A stretch of DNA of 64,000 nucleotides from Cyanobium sp. C1_MAG_00004 (GCA_027486935.1 JAIXOF010000134.1:1-64000), one strand, 5' to 3'; shown: positions 8,820 through 17,580, counted from the first letter of the stretch. Numbers and translations are program-made. Notes: generated by a model not told the origin, from the sequence alone.

Positions 8820-9080
8820 ATGGCCAACCCTTCACTCGAAACCTTTCTCCAACAGGTCAAGGCGGATCCAGCCCTGCTGAAGCAGATGCAGGACTGCGCC
8901 AACCTGGACGCCATCGCTGCCCTGGGGGCCGAACGGGGATTTGCCTTCACCGGGGTCGATCTGGTGCGTCACCAGGCCGAAGCCACCCTGCGGCTCAGCG
9001 AACCCGAGCTGCAGGCGGCCGCCGCCGGGGTGAGCCTTGCGGGGCACCTGTGGCTGATGCAGATCGTCTGGCCAGGCTGA
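8820..9080 (+). CDS. Nif11-like leader-peptide family protein
   Basis: The 86-residue protein has the Nif11 domain pattern: SLETFLQQVKADPALLKQMQ, then an Ala/Gly-rich linker and a second helix ending LSEPELQAAAAGVSLAGH. Such domains serve as leaders of ribosomal peptide natural products or as stand-alone proteins. Here the segment after the leader is only about 15 residues (GHLWLMQIVWPG end), contains no Cys and lacks a clear Gly-Gly cleavage site, and no lanthionine synthetase, protease or exporter gene is adjacent. A stand-alone Nif11 protein is therefore more likely. It sits between the gluconolactonase and GlcG genes, 6 bases after one and overlapping the other by 1 base. Confidence 0.78.
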   Translation: MANPSLETFLQQVKADPALLKQMQDCANLDAIAALGAERGFAFTGVDLVRHQAEATLRLSEPELQAAAAGVSLAGHLWLMQIVWPG

Positions 9081-9523
9081 TGCAAGCGACCCATCAACTC
9101 GACCTGGGCGATGGACGCCAGATCGTCGCGGCCGCCCACGGCGCTGCCAACGCCCATGGCGACACCAGCGGTGCAGCGAGGGTCAGCATCGCCGTGGTCG
9201 ATGCCGGCGGGCACCTGCTGACGCTGGATCGCCGCGACGGCGCCAGCGCGGCCAGTGCCGAAACGGCCATCGCCAAGGCCCGCATGGCCGCCCTCAACGG
9301 CAAGCCCACCGCCCCGCAGGAGCAGGCGATCAACGGCGAACGTCCGGCCCTGGCCCAGCTGGCCGGCATCTTCGGCCAGCCCGCGGTGGCCATGGCCGGT
9401 GGCATCCCGCTGATCCACAACGGACACTGCCTCGGGGCAGTCGGCGTCTCCGGCATGACGCCGAGCACCGACCTGGCCATCGCCGAGGCAGCGGCAGCCG
9501 CCCTGACCGAACTGGCACCATGA
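9080..9523 (+). CDS. GlcG/HbpS-family protein
   Basis: The 147-residue protein of the GlcG/HbpS (DUF336) family has the family blocks ARVSIAVVDAGGHLLTLDRRDGA, SAETAIAKARMAAL and a GGIPLIHNGHCLGAVGVSG C-terminal core. Family members bind heme or cobalamin or accompany glycolate and other organic acid catabolism genes. The start at 9080 overlaps the stop of the Nif11-like gene (TGATG); the frame is open upstream to 9050, but that would overlap the neighbour by 31 bases. The gene downstream begins inside its stop (9520). Confidence 0.85.
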   Translation: MQATHQLDLGDGRQIVAAAHGAANAHGDTSGAARVSIAVVDAGGHLLTLDRRDGASAASAETAIAKARMAALNGKPTAPQEQAINGERPALAQLAGIFGQPAVAMAGGIPLIHNGHCLGAVGVSGMTPSTDLAIAEAAAAALTELAP

Positions 9524-10506
9524 GTGGCGCCGCCGCGAGAGGGCCCCGGGTGTTGCAGTTCGGCTTCACCAGCACAGACGCTGCCCGGGCCGTCGACTTT
9601 TACGGCCAATCGCTCGGATTTGAAGCAAGGGAAACCCTGCAGATCGATGGGGGCGCCTACGGCCAGCTGCTGGGTCTGCCCCAGGGGCGCTTCCGCTTGA
9701 CGCGGCTGCAGCTGGGTCAGGAGACGCTCGAGATCCTCGAGGTGCCCAAGGCCGATGGCTCAGGCGCCCAACTCCAGGGGCGGGCGATACCAGCCGATTC
9801 ACGCAGCTGCGACCTCTGGTTTCAGCATCTGTGCCTGGTCACCAGCAACCTTGATGGCGCTCTGGAGCGCCTGCAGCCCGCGCTCGAGAGCGGTCTGGCC
9901 CGGGCGGTCTCGCGGGGACCCCAGACCCTGCCGGCCTGGAACAAGGCTGCCGCGGGCATCCGCGCCTTCAAGTTCAGGGATCCCGACGGGCACAACCTGG
10001 AACTGCTCGAGTTTCCAACAGACAAAGGCGATGCCCGCTGGCACGAGGGCTCGGGTCTGCTGGGCATCGACCACAGCGCCATCAGCATCAGCAACACGGC
10101 GCCGAGCTGCCGGTTCTATGACGATCTGCTGGGACTGCGCCTGGGGGGCGATGGCCTCAACAGCGGCCCCACCCAGGATGACCTCGACAATCTGGAGCAG
10201 ACCCAGGTGCGCATCACCGGCCACCGCTGCCCCCGGGGACCGGGAATCGAATGCCTCGAGTACCAGCCGCCGAACTGGGGCCGACCGATGCCGGCCGACC
10301 TGAACCCGGCGGACCTGGCCCACTGGCAGATCCGTCTGCAGGTCGACGATCTTGACCCCATTGCCACGCAGCTGGAGGCCTGTGGTGGGCGACTGCTGAG
10401 CCCTGGGGTGGTGCACCTGGGCGACCAGGGCGACGCTCTCGGCTTCAGCCGGGCTCTGCAGGTGGCCGATCCCGATGGCCACCGCCTGCAGCTGGTGCAG
10501 GCCTGA
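9520..10506 (+). CDS. VOC-superfamily protein, two glyoxalase-like domains
   Basis: The 328-residue protein is built of two vicinal-oxygen-chelate (glyoxalase/bleomycin-resistance/dioxygenase) halves. The first half has QFGFTSTDAARAVDFYGQSLGF and ends KFRDPDGHNLELLEF with the metal-ligand Glu. The second starts GIDHSAISISNTAPSCRFY and ends QVADPDGHRLQLVQA, where the ligand Glu is Gln. This is the usual length for ring-cleaving dioxygenases or fused lactoylglutathione lyase-like enzymes, but the reaction cannot be fixed from sequence. Its start overlaps the GlcG stop by 4 bases, and its stop overlaps the CAX start by 1 base. Confidence 0.8.
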   Translation: MSGAAARGPRVLQFGFTSTDAARAVDFYGQSLGFEARETLQIDGGAYGQLLGLPQGRFRLTRLQLGQETLEILEVPKADGSGAQLQGRAIPADSRSCDLWFQHLCLVTSNLDGALERLQPALESGLARAVSRGPQTLPAWNKAAAGIRAFKFRDPDGHNLELLEFPTDKGDARWHEGSGLLGIDHSAISISNTAPSCRFYDDLLGLRLGGDGLNSGPTQDDLDNLEQTQVRITGHRCPRGPGIECLEYQPPNWGRPMPADLNPADLAHWQIRLQVDDLDPIATQLEACGGRLLSPGVVHLGDQGDALGFSRALQVADPDGHRLQLVQA

Positions 10507-11621
10507 TGGCTCTGACGTCGTTGCTGCTGCCGCCGCCGCGCTGGCGGGTGCTGCTGCCGATCACCGCTCTGATGCTGTGGCCCGGTCTCGATGACCGGAT
10601 CGGCGGGCTGGGGGGCCATCTGCTGCTGTTTCTTCTCTGCGGCCTGGGCCTGCTGCCGCTGGCGATCGTGCTGAGCCAGCTGGTCGAAGCCCTGGTGAGC
10701 CACCTGGGCGCCAGGCTCGGCGGACTGATCAGCGTGATCTTTGGCAACGTCGTCGAGCTGCTGGTGGCGGTCAATGCCCTCAACAGCGGTCTCTACCCCC
10801 TGGTGGTGATCAGCATCGCCGGCTCGGTGATGATCAACTGCATGCCGGTGCTGGGGCTCGGCATCGTGCTGGCCACCCGCGGGGAGCAGCCCCAACGCAT
10901 CAACCCGCACAACCGGGATCTGCACACCCAGCAGCTGACAATGAGCGCGATCCTGCTAGCTCTGCCTTCGGTCTTCTACCAGCAGGTCATGGGTGCCGAT
11001 CTGCAGGGCAGCAGCCACCCTGACGGATTCAGCCTGTATTCGACCCTGGTCGCCCTACTGGCTCTGGCTTATTACTGCCTGGCCTTTGTGGTCACACTGC
11101 GGAGCCGCCAGCCGACGGCCCCAACGGCCACCGATGACGAACCCACGGCCTCCGAGGTGCCGTTGGCCGTGGTGGTGGTCGCCCTTGGTGTGGTGACGGT
11201 GCTGGTGGCGGGAATTTCAGACCGGCTGGTGGGCACCCTGGAACGCCTCGTTAGCCAATCCCACCTGAGTGAACTGTTCGTGGGTCTGTTTCTGTTGCCC
11301 CTGTTCGGCTGTCTGCCCGAAGCCCTGGTGGGACTCAAGGCCGCCTCACGGCGCCAGATGCAACTGCTGATGACCAGCACGGTCGAATCCAGCCTGCAGC
11401 TGCTGCTGTTTGTGCTGCCGCTGCTGGTGCTGATCGGCATCCCGATGGGGCGCTACCTGCATCTGAGCCTGCCTCCGGTGGCCCTTGCTTCGCTAGCGAT
11501 TGCGGTGGTGATGATCGACCGCATCACCGACAACCGAGAAGTCATCTGGTACGAAGGCCTTCAACTGCTAATCCTGTTCGCCGCCATGGTGGCTGGATCG
11601 CTGTTGCTGATCAGCCCCTGA
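10506..11621 (+). CDS. Ca2+/H+ antiporter of the CAX family
   Basis: The 371-residue inner-membrane exchanger has ten to eleven hydrophobic segments in two repeats. The first alpha repeat shows GNVVELLVAVNALNSG, close to the CAX consensus GNAVELIIA. The second has GCLPEALVGLKAA followed by ESSLQLLLFVLPLLV, keeping the essential Glu but with Cys-Leu-Pro in place of the usual Asn. It exports Ca2+ against the proton gradient, in the plasma or thylakoid membrane. It is last in the 7.0-11.6 kb run, and its 3' end overlaps the convergent glycogen debranching gene by 61 bp. Its functional link to the sugar genes upstream is unclear. Confidence 0.87.
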   Translation: MALTSLLLPPPRWRVLLPITALMLWPGLDDRIGGLGGHLLLFLLCGLGLLPLAIVLSQLVEALVSHLGARLGGLISVIFGNVVELLVAVNALNSGLYPLVVISIAGSVMINCMPVLGLGIVLATRGEQPQRINPHNRDLHTQQLTMSAILLALPSVFYQQVMGADLQGSSHPDGFSLYSTLVALLALAYYCLAFVVTLRSRQPTAPTATDDEPTASEVPLAVVVVALGVVTVLVAGISDRLVGTLERLVSQSHLSELFVGLFLLPLFGCLPEALVGLKAASRRQMQLLMTSTVESSLQLLLFVLPLLVLIGIPMGRYLHLSLPPVALASLAIAVVMIDRITDNREVIWYEGLQLLILFAAMVAGSLLLISP

Positions 11622-13729
11622 TGGCCCGTAATCAGCACCACCACTGAGCGGGGCCCCAGCTCGACCTGGGTCTGATCAACAGGCTCTGCCTGATCCCAGG
11701 GCACGATGTCATCGGGCGACGGCAACGTGGTGTCGATCCATCGGTGCCAGCACTGACTGCCGAAATCAGCCTCCGGCAGGGTAAAGGTCAGGGGTTCCCA
11801 CCAGGCATTGACCATCAGCGCGCAGCGGAAGCGGTGACTGGTGCTGGTCAGGGTCAGGGCCAGGGAGCGGGAGTCGTCACTGCGATCGGGCTGGCCGGGA
11901 ATGACCCCGTTCCAGCTGATCTGGTTGCGGTGCAACAGATCCGCCAGGCTGAACGCCCGATCATCCACGACAACGTCACGGCGCTGGCGGTAGGTCACCA
12001 GCTCACGCACAAAGCGATGAATGTCCTGGTGCTGCTCCAGCAGCCCCCAATCCAGCCAACTGATCGGGTTGTCCTGGCAGTAGGCATTGTTGTTGCCAGC
12101 CTGACTGCGGCAGATCTCATCACCCATGCCGAGCATCGGCGTGCCGGCTGAGAGCATCAACAACGCCAGAAAATTGCGGATCTGCCGTTGGCGCAGTGCC
12201 TGAATCTCAGGATCACTGCTGGGGCCCTCGACACCACAATTCCAGCTGGCGTTGTCGTCTGAGCCGTCGCGGTTGTCCTCGCCGTTGGCCTCGTTGTGCT
12301 TGTGGTTGTAGCTGACCAGATCGGCCAGGGTGAAACCGTCGTGGCAGGTGATGAAATTGATGCTGGCTTCGGCCTCGCGCTGCTTGGGGCCGTAGATGTC
12401 AGGACTGCCGATCAGCCGTTGACTGACCGCCGCAACCTGAGCGCCATCACCCTTGAGAAAGCGGCGCAGGTCATCGCGAAAACGACCATTCCACTCTTGC
12501 CAGCGGTCACCGACAAACGATCCGACCTGGTAGAGGCCGGCGGCATCCCAGGCCTCGGCGATCAGTTTGGTGCCGGCCAGGACAGGATCGGTGTCCAGGT
12601 CCCACAGGATCGGCGGCCGAGGCACCGGCTTGCCGCTTTCATCACGGGCCAGCACCGAAGCCAGATCAAAGCGAAAACCGTCGATGTGAAAGTGCTGGAC
12701 CCAATGGCGCAGGCTGTGCCGGATCAACCGACGCACCACCGGGTTGTTGCCGTTGAAGGTGTTGAAGCACCCCGTGACATCGAGATAGCGGGAGGGGTCA
12801 GCGGGGTCGAGCAGGTAGTAATCGCGATTGGCGAGACCGCGGTAGCTGAAGGTGGGGCCATCGGCGCCGGCTTCGGCGGTGTGGTTGAACACCACATCAA
12901 GAATCACCTCGATACCGGCCCGGTGCAGCGCCTTGACCATGTCGCGGAACTCGTCGAGCACCGCCAGCGCGTCACCGTCCTGGCGCCAGGCGCTGCTGTA
13001 GCCGTGGTGGGGCACCAGAAAGGAGATGGGCTGGTAACCCCAGTAGTTGGGCAGGCCCGCGGGTGCATCCTGGGGGTCGAACTGAAACACCGGCAGCAGT
13101 TCGACCGCGGTGATGCCCAGATCCTGGAGATAGGGAATCTTTTCGATCAGGCCCGCATAGGTCCCTGCCGTGTCGGGGTTCAGCCCTCCTGAGGGATGGG
13201 CGGTAAAGCCTTTGACATGCAGCTCGTAGATGATCGCTTCCCTGGCCGGGCGGTTGAGCGGCCGATCGCCTTGCCAGTCGTAGGCGTCGAGATCGGCGAC
13301 CACGGTCTTGATCGCGTTGGCCCAGCCCCGCTCGCCGCGCTGTTGCCCCTGGCTTCGGTCATAGCCGCGAGGTACCGCCAGGGCCTCGCCATAGGGATCC
13401 AGCAACAGGTGCCGGGGGTCACAGCGCAGTCCGCTCGATGGGGCATCCGGGCCGTGCACCCGGTAGCCGTAGTGCTGACCGGGCACCAGACCCGGCACCC
13501 AACCGTGCCAGTAATGGCCGCTGCGGTGGGCTTCAGCGTTAAGCGGCAGACAGGCCGAGGGCTCGGCCGCGTCGACCGTGTCGAACAGACACAGCTCGAC
13601 GGCGGTGGCATCGCGGGCATACAGGCTGAAGTTGACGCCATCCCCGCTGCGGCTGGCCCCCAGCGGGGCCGAGCGGCCCGGCGTCAGCCCCGGCGTCAGG
13701 TCAGAGGTGGTTGCCAGGGACGTCACCAT
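11561..13729 (-). CDS. glgX: Glycogen debranching enzyme (isoamylase-type, GH13)
   Basis: The approximately 722-residue GH13 enzyme hydrolyses alpha-1,6 branches of glycogen. An N-terminal CBM48-like domain (GRSAPLGASRSGDGVNFSLY) precedes the TIM barrel. Catalytic motifs are visible: VVFNHTAEA, nucleophile Asp in GFRFDLASV, acid/base Glu in LIAEAWDAAG and the transition-state Asp in ITCHDGFTLADLV. The open frame runs far upstream of any plausible start; ATGs at 13729, 13741 and 13789 are candidates, and 13729 fits family N-termini best. It is divergent from the CLC gene with only about 60 bp between starts, so both promoters must overlap coding sequence. The 3' end overlaps the CAX gene. Confidence 0.92.
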   Translation of the reverse strand: MVTSLATTSDLTPGLTPGRSAPLGASRSGDGVNFSLYARDATAVELCLFDTVDAAEPSACLPLNAEAHRSGHYWHGWVPGLVPGQHYGYRVHGPDAPSSGLRCDPRHLLLDPYGEALAVPRGYDRSQGQQRGERGWANAIKTVVADLDAYDWQGDRPLNRPAREAIIYELHVKGFTAHPSGGLNPDTAGTYAGLIEKIPYLQDLGITAVELLPVFQFDPQDAPAGLPNYWGYQPISFLVPHHGYSSAWRQDGDALAVLDEFRDMVKALHRAGIEVILDVVFNHTAEAGADGPTFSYRGLANRDYYLLDPADPSRYLDVTGCFNTFNGNNPVVRRLIRHSLRHWVQHFHIDGFRFDLASVLARDESGKPVPRPPILWDLDTDPVLAGTKLIAEAWDAAGLYQVGSFVGDRWQEWNGRFRDDLRRFLKGDGAQVAAVSQRLIGSPDIYGPKQREAEASINFITCHDGFTLADLVSYNHKHNEANGEDNRDGSDDNASWNCGVEGPSSDPEIQALRQRQIRNFLALLMLSAGTPMLGMGDEICRSQAGNNNAYCQDNPISWLDWGLLEQHQDIHRFVRELVTYRQRRDVVVDDRAFSLADLLHRNQISWNGVIPGQPDRSDDSRSLALTLTSTSHRFRCALMVNAWWEPLTFTLPEADFGSQCWHRWIDTTLPSPDDIVPWDQAEPVDQTQVELGPRSVVVLITGHQGLISNSDPATMAANRISS

Positions 13730-13787
13730 GGCCACAGCCATCTGCACCGATGATGGCTCAGGCCCCTCGTCACGGCAGCCGATCGCC

Positions 13788-15083
13788 ATGGTTCCTTCGT
13801 CAACGCCACCGATGCGCCGGTTGCGGTCCGGGGTGGTGCTGATCCTGCAGCTGGCCCTGGTGGGGGTGCTGGTGGGCCTGGCCTGCTGGCCCCTGAACCT
13901 GGTGGACCATTGGCAGGACCTGCTGCTGAACCGCCTGCCGGCGTTCACCGGCGTGGGCTGGACGCCCCTGCACATCGCCCAGGCCTGCGCACCCCTGGTG
14001 GTGACGCCGCTGCTGCTGGCCCTGCAGGCCCGGGCCTGGCGCCGGGGAGCCGGATCCGGCATCCCCCAGACCATGCTCAGCCTGGAGGATCCGGACCGCA
14101 GCCCCGAGCTGCTCGCCGCCGATGCCACCGTGCAGCGGCTGACGCTCTGGTCGATCGCCAGCCTGGCCCTGTTTCCGCTGGGCCGCGAGGGCCCTGTGGT
14201 GCAGGTGGGTGCCGCCGTCGCCCAGTCTTTGCGGCGGCGCTGGCCCAGGCTGCTGGGGGCGATCACCACGCGCAATCTGCTGGCCATCAGTGCCGGTGCC
14301 GGCCTGGCCGGCGGCTTTAACACCCCTCTGATGGGCGTGGTGTTCATGGCCGAAGAGCTGCTGGGCAGCTTTGGGCCCCAACTGATCTGGCCCGGGCTGG
14401 TGGTCTGTGCCCTGGCCGCCGAGATCAGCAACCTCGATGGCCAACACCAGTTCACCTTGGGCATCGTGACCCTCAACCCGATGGAGGACAACCAGATCCT
14501 GCTGGGGGCAGTGCTGGGGCTCTGCGGCGGGATTCTGGGTGGCTTGTTTGCCCGCCTTTTGTTCGAAAGCACCCGGCGGATCACCCCCCTGGTCCGCCAG
14601 CGTCCCTGGCGCGGCGGTCTGGTGCTGGGCGCATTGATCAGCGCTCTGGCCCTGATCACAGGCGGTGCCAGCGGCGGCGATGGCGAGGCATTGATGGCCT
14701 GGATGCTGGCCGACCCCAGCAACCATCAAGCCAGCCTGATCAACCTGGGGGCGCGGATCATCGGTCCCTGTCTGGCGCTGGGGGCCGGCGTCCCCGGCGG
14801 CCTGATCGACCCTGCCTTTGCGATCGGCGCTGTCACAGGCGACCTGCTGACCCAAGCCCTGGATTTGGGCACGCTGGGGGTGGCGATCGGCATGGCGGGC
14901 GGCCTGGCAGGGGCGACCCAGCTGCCCGTGATGAGCCTGGTGTTTGCCCTGCACATGGCCGGGGATCAGCAACTCATGGCCGGGGTGCTGACGGCCTCGG
15001 TGATCGGGGCCTATGCGGGCAAGGTGTGGATCCACAAACCGATTTATCACGCCCTGAGCGATCTGCTGCAGGAACGGCACTGA
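13788..15083 (+). CDS. CLC-family chloride channel/transporter
   Basis: The 431-residue membrane protein has the three CLC selectivity signatures: GSGIPQT, GREGPVVQVG, whose Glu is the gating glutamate of H+/Cl- exchangers, and the late motif GAGVPGGLIDPAFAIG, a variant of GxFxP. There are about ten hydrophobic segments and no C-terminal CBS domains. The start at 13788 (MVPSSTPP) was chosen; 13812 (MRRLRSG) would remove the short polar leader. Both starts lie opposite the 5' end of the debranching gene. It mediates anion flux and pH homeostasis; whether it is a channel or an exchanger is not settled by sequence. Confidence 0.9.
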   Translation: MVPSSTPPMRRLRSGVVLILQLALVGVLVGLACWPLNLVDHWQDLLLNRLPAFTGVGWTPLHIAQACAPLVVTPLLLALQARAWRRGAGSGIPQTMLSLEDPDRSPELLAADATVQRLTLWSIASLALFPLGREGPVVQVGAAVAQSLRRRWPRLLGAITTRNLLAISAGAGLAGGFNTPLMGVVFMAEELLGSFGPQLIWPGLVVCALAAEISNLDGQHQFTLGIVTLNPMEDNQILLGAVLGLCGGILGGLFARLLFESTRRITPLVRQRPWRGGLVLGALISALALITGGASGGDGEALMAWMLADPSNHQASLINLGARIIGPCLALGAGVPGGLIDPAFAIGAVTGDLLTQALDLGTLGVAIGMAGGLAGATQLPVMSLVFALHMAGDQQLMAGVLTASVIGAYAGKVWIHKPIYHALSDLLQERH

Positions 15084-15129
15084 CTCCTTAAGTTGGGCCC
15101 GTTGTGGCCGTCTAGAACGGCAACGAGCG

Positions 15130-15627
15130 ATGCCGATCACCATCGTCGAATTGATCGTGCCCAGTGGCCCCTCGACCCTGGCCGAAGCAAGCCTGCTGCT
15201 GATGCGCCTGTTCCTCGGCATCTGCTTCATCCGCCACGGCTGGCCGAAGCTGCGCAACCTCAAGACCTGGTCCGACGGTCTGAAAACCCCGATCTGGCTT
15301 TGCTTCCTGTCCGCTTTCTCGATGTGGGGCGCCGGCATCGCCCTGATCCCCGGCCTGCTCACCCCCCTGGCCGCCCTGGCGATCGCCATCTCGATGGCCT
15401 ACGCCATGGTGCTCGAGATCCGCGCGGGGTTTCCGTTCATCGCCCCAGACCCCTACCAGATTCCCCAGGGTGATTACGCCGGTCCGATGGGCGTGGGTGA
15501 ACCGCCCAGCTGGGAAAAAGCGGCCCTGTATGTGGTGATGTGCGCCGTGCTGGCCACCTGCGGCGGGGGGCTGTGGTCCCTCGACAACCTGCTGATCGCC
15601 GACCTGCTGCGCACCATGCTGGGCTGA
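15130..15627 (+). CDS. DoxX-family membrane protein
   Basis: The 165-residue protein has four hydrophobic helices and DoxX-family hallmarks: LLLMRLFLGICFIRHGWPKL at the N-terminus, then PGLLTPLAALAIAISMAYAMV. A periplasmic-looking loop with PDPYQIPQGDYAGPMG lies before the last helix. DoxX proteins are small quinone- or redox-associated membrane proteins of mostly unknown role. The gene follows the CLC gene by 46 bp, and its stop overlaps the start of the hydrolase gene (TGATG). Confidence 0.85.
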   Translation: MPITIVELIVPSGPSTLAEASLLLMRLFLGICFIRHGWPKLRNLKTWSDGLKTPIWLCFLSAFSMWGAGIALIPGLLTPLAALAIAISMAYAMVLEIRAGFPFIAPDPYQIPQGDYAGPMGVGEPPSWEKAALYVVMCAVLATCGGGLWSLDNLLIADLLRTMLG

Positions 15628-16232
15628 TGGCCCAACCGCCGCTGGTGTTGATCCACGGCCTGTGGGACACACCACGGCTGTTCAACAGGCTGGGGAATGC
15701 CCTCGCTGGCCGCAGGGACCCCCTGGTGATTCCGCACCTGCACCACGGACTGGGGCATGTGCCCCTGATCGAGCTGGCAGCGCGGCTGGATCAGCACATC
15801 AACCAGGCCCTGGGGCCTGCCACCACCCTGGACCTGCTGGGCTTTTCAATGGGTGGCCTGATCGGCCGCGCCTGGATCCAGGAGTTGGGGGGACACCAGC
15901 GCACGCGCCGGTTTCTGTGTGTGGGCAGCCCCCAGCGGGGGACATTGACGGCCCAACCGGTGCCCCGGGCCCTGCTGGCCGGGATTGCCGACATGAAGCT
16001 GGGCAGCCCCTTTGTGCGGGGGTTGCAGAGCAGCCTGCAACACCACCCAGAGCGGTTGGCCACGCTGGACTGCCGCAGTTTCTATTGCCGGTTCGATCTG
16101 ATGGTGATTCCCAGCTGGCGAGGTGTGCTGCCCGTGGGATCCGTTGAGGCTCTGCCGGCACGAACCCATCCAGGGCTGGTGAACGAACCCCGCTCGCTGG
16201 CCCGCCTGAGCGAGATCCTGCTGGGACCCTGA
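15627..16232 (+). CDS. Lipase-like alpha/beta hydrolase
   Basis: The 201-residue hydrolase starts at the ATG overlapping the DoxX stop. It has the oxyanion segment VLIHGLWDTP and a nucleophile elbow GFSMGG (Ser near 75), resembling PGAP1-like or triacylglycerol lipase-like proteins. It is about 50-80 residues shorter than typical lipases, and the acid and His (candidate His in PARTHPGLVNEP) are less certain. No signal peptide is seen, so it is probably cytoplasmic. Translational coupling with the DoxX gene is likely. Confidence 0.82.
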   Translation: MAQPPLVLIHGLWDTPRLFNRLGNALAGRRDPLVIPHLHHGLGHVPLIELAARLDQHINQALGPATTLDLLGFSMGGLIGRAWIQELGGHQRTRRFLCVGSPQRGTLTAQPVPRALLAGIADMKLGSPFVRGLQSSLQHHPERLATLDCRSFYCRFDLMVIPSWRGVLPVGSVEALPARTHPGLVNEPRSLARLSEILLGP

Positions 16233-16335
16233 AGCGGCACCACCCTGAGCATCGGTTGATTGCGAACCGGCTAGTCCCTGTGGCCGGCGGCAAGGTCAAT
16301 GGACACAATCGAAGTATTCCCTGTCCACTTCAAGG

Positions 16336-17041
16336 ATGTGCTTTTCAGCCTCGGCGAGCTTCACAGCCTCGGCCGTTCTGATGCCCCTGGGTCTGTACGC
16401 GACCCACATCGCCAAGCGAACGGACCAGAAGGACTACGTGCCGCTGGCCCTGACCCCCCTTTTTCTTTGGCGTGCAGCAATTCAGCGAAGGCCTGGTCTG
16501 GACTGGAATTGACAACGGCAAGGTCGAACCGCTGACGACCCTGGCCTCGCTCGCGTTTCTGTTCTTCGCCTACTGCTTCTGGATGATCTGGATCCCCTGG
16601 AGCGCCTGGTCCATCGCCCGCAGCACCGAAAGCAAAGCTCTGCTGCACCGCCTGAAATGGGTGGCGATCGTGGCGACGGTGCTGGGCATCGGCTTCTACC
16701 TGCCGGTGCTGTTCAACCCCCCAGCGGTTCAACCTTCGGTGCACAGCACCGGCCGACTGCTGTACGACATCAGCAACCTGCACAGCGCCTGGCACAACTT
16801 CGTCAACACCGAACCGGTCGGCGAGCTCGTCTACTGGGGCTTCATCATCCTGCCGCTGGTGGCCCTGCGCGACAAGGCCGTGAAGCTGTTCGGCATCCTG
16901 ATCTTCGTCTCGATCTTCCTGACCTGGTTCACCTACAGCAAGACGTTCAACTCGGTGTGGTGCTTCTACTGCGCCGTGTTGTCGATCTTCGTGATCTGGA
17001 TCATCAACCGGCCCCGTCTCAGCAGCCGCCAGGCCCCATGA
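16336..17041 (+). pseudogene. DUF6629-family membrane protein with a +1 frameshift
   Basis: The DUF6629 N-terminal signature MCFSASASF begins at the ATG at 16336 and reads on to PLALTPL. There the frame must move forward one base, inside a C6T5 run at 16454-16464, to continue as FFGVQQFSEGLVW and several membrane helices to the stop at 17041. Removing one T would restore a single frame of about 234 residues with seven hydrophobic segments. Without the shift, only a GTG-started fragment from 16472 (189 codons) would be made. The run could be a sequencing error, a true mutation or a site of +1 ribosomal slippage (CTT TTT C). Its stop overlaps the start of the next gene (ATGA). Confidence 0.8.
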
Positions 17042-17580
17042 TCGATGAGGCTCTTGGCGATCTGGCCAAGTGGCTGATGCAGGCCGATGTCGGACTCGGC
17101 CTGGTGGCCCTGGTGGGGTTGTCGATGTCGATCTCCCACCTGTTCGCCCTGGTGGCCAACCGGCTCACCCCCCGCCAGATCCTGATTCAGCTGATCCTGG
17201 ATGGATTGGTGTTGTCACTGGCCCTGGTGCTGGCCTGTTTGATCAACATGCTGTTGCTCGGCGCCTTCGCCGGCGCCGTACTCGATCCAGGCGAGCTGCT
17301 GGCCAAGCTTGGCCCTGCCCTGATCCCCGGGTTGTTCTATTGCTTTGTGGCAGCCCCTTACATCAGTGATCTGATCGCCAGTGTGATCTGGGCCATGATC
17401 CACCTCAACGTGGTCACCCTGTTGCACGTTCAGTTCGACGTGCCCTATGGCCAGGCGCTGCTGCTGGCCACACCGGGGTTTGTGGTGGCCTTACTGATGG
17501 TCATGGCCGTCTTTCACCAGGGCTGGCAGGGGGCGTACCGGCGACTGGCGAGCGAACTGGCCCCAAGCGCCGACTGCTGA
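17038..17580 (+). CDS. Hypothetical multi-pass membrane protein
   Basis: The 180-residue protein begins at the ATG overlapping the stop of the DUF6629 gene; the longer open frame upstream is antisense-like shadow. Four hydrophobic segments are seen (about 18-45, 50-80, 95-125, 140-165), with a short polar loop NRLTPRQ between the first two. It resembles YIP1-like four-helix proteins in layout only. Its stop overlaps the start of the next gene (TGATG). The gene order DUF6629, this gene, hydrolase-like gene suggests one transcript. The function is not recognised. Confidence 0.7.
   Translation: MIDEALGDLAKWLMQADVGLGLVALVGLSMSISHLFALVANRLTPRQILIQLILDGLVLSLALVLACLINMLLLGAFAGAVLDPGELLAKLGPALIPGLFYCFVAAPYISDLIASVIWAMIHLNVVTLLHVQFDVPYGQALLLATPGFVVALLMVMAVFHQGWQGAYRRLASELAPSADC

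Noticed and set aside
13800-15389. 529-codon minus-strand frame opposite the CLC gene
   Set aside because: Antisense of a CLC channel with intact signatures; composition (Gln/His/Gly-rich) typical of shadow frames.
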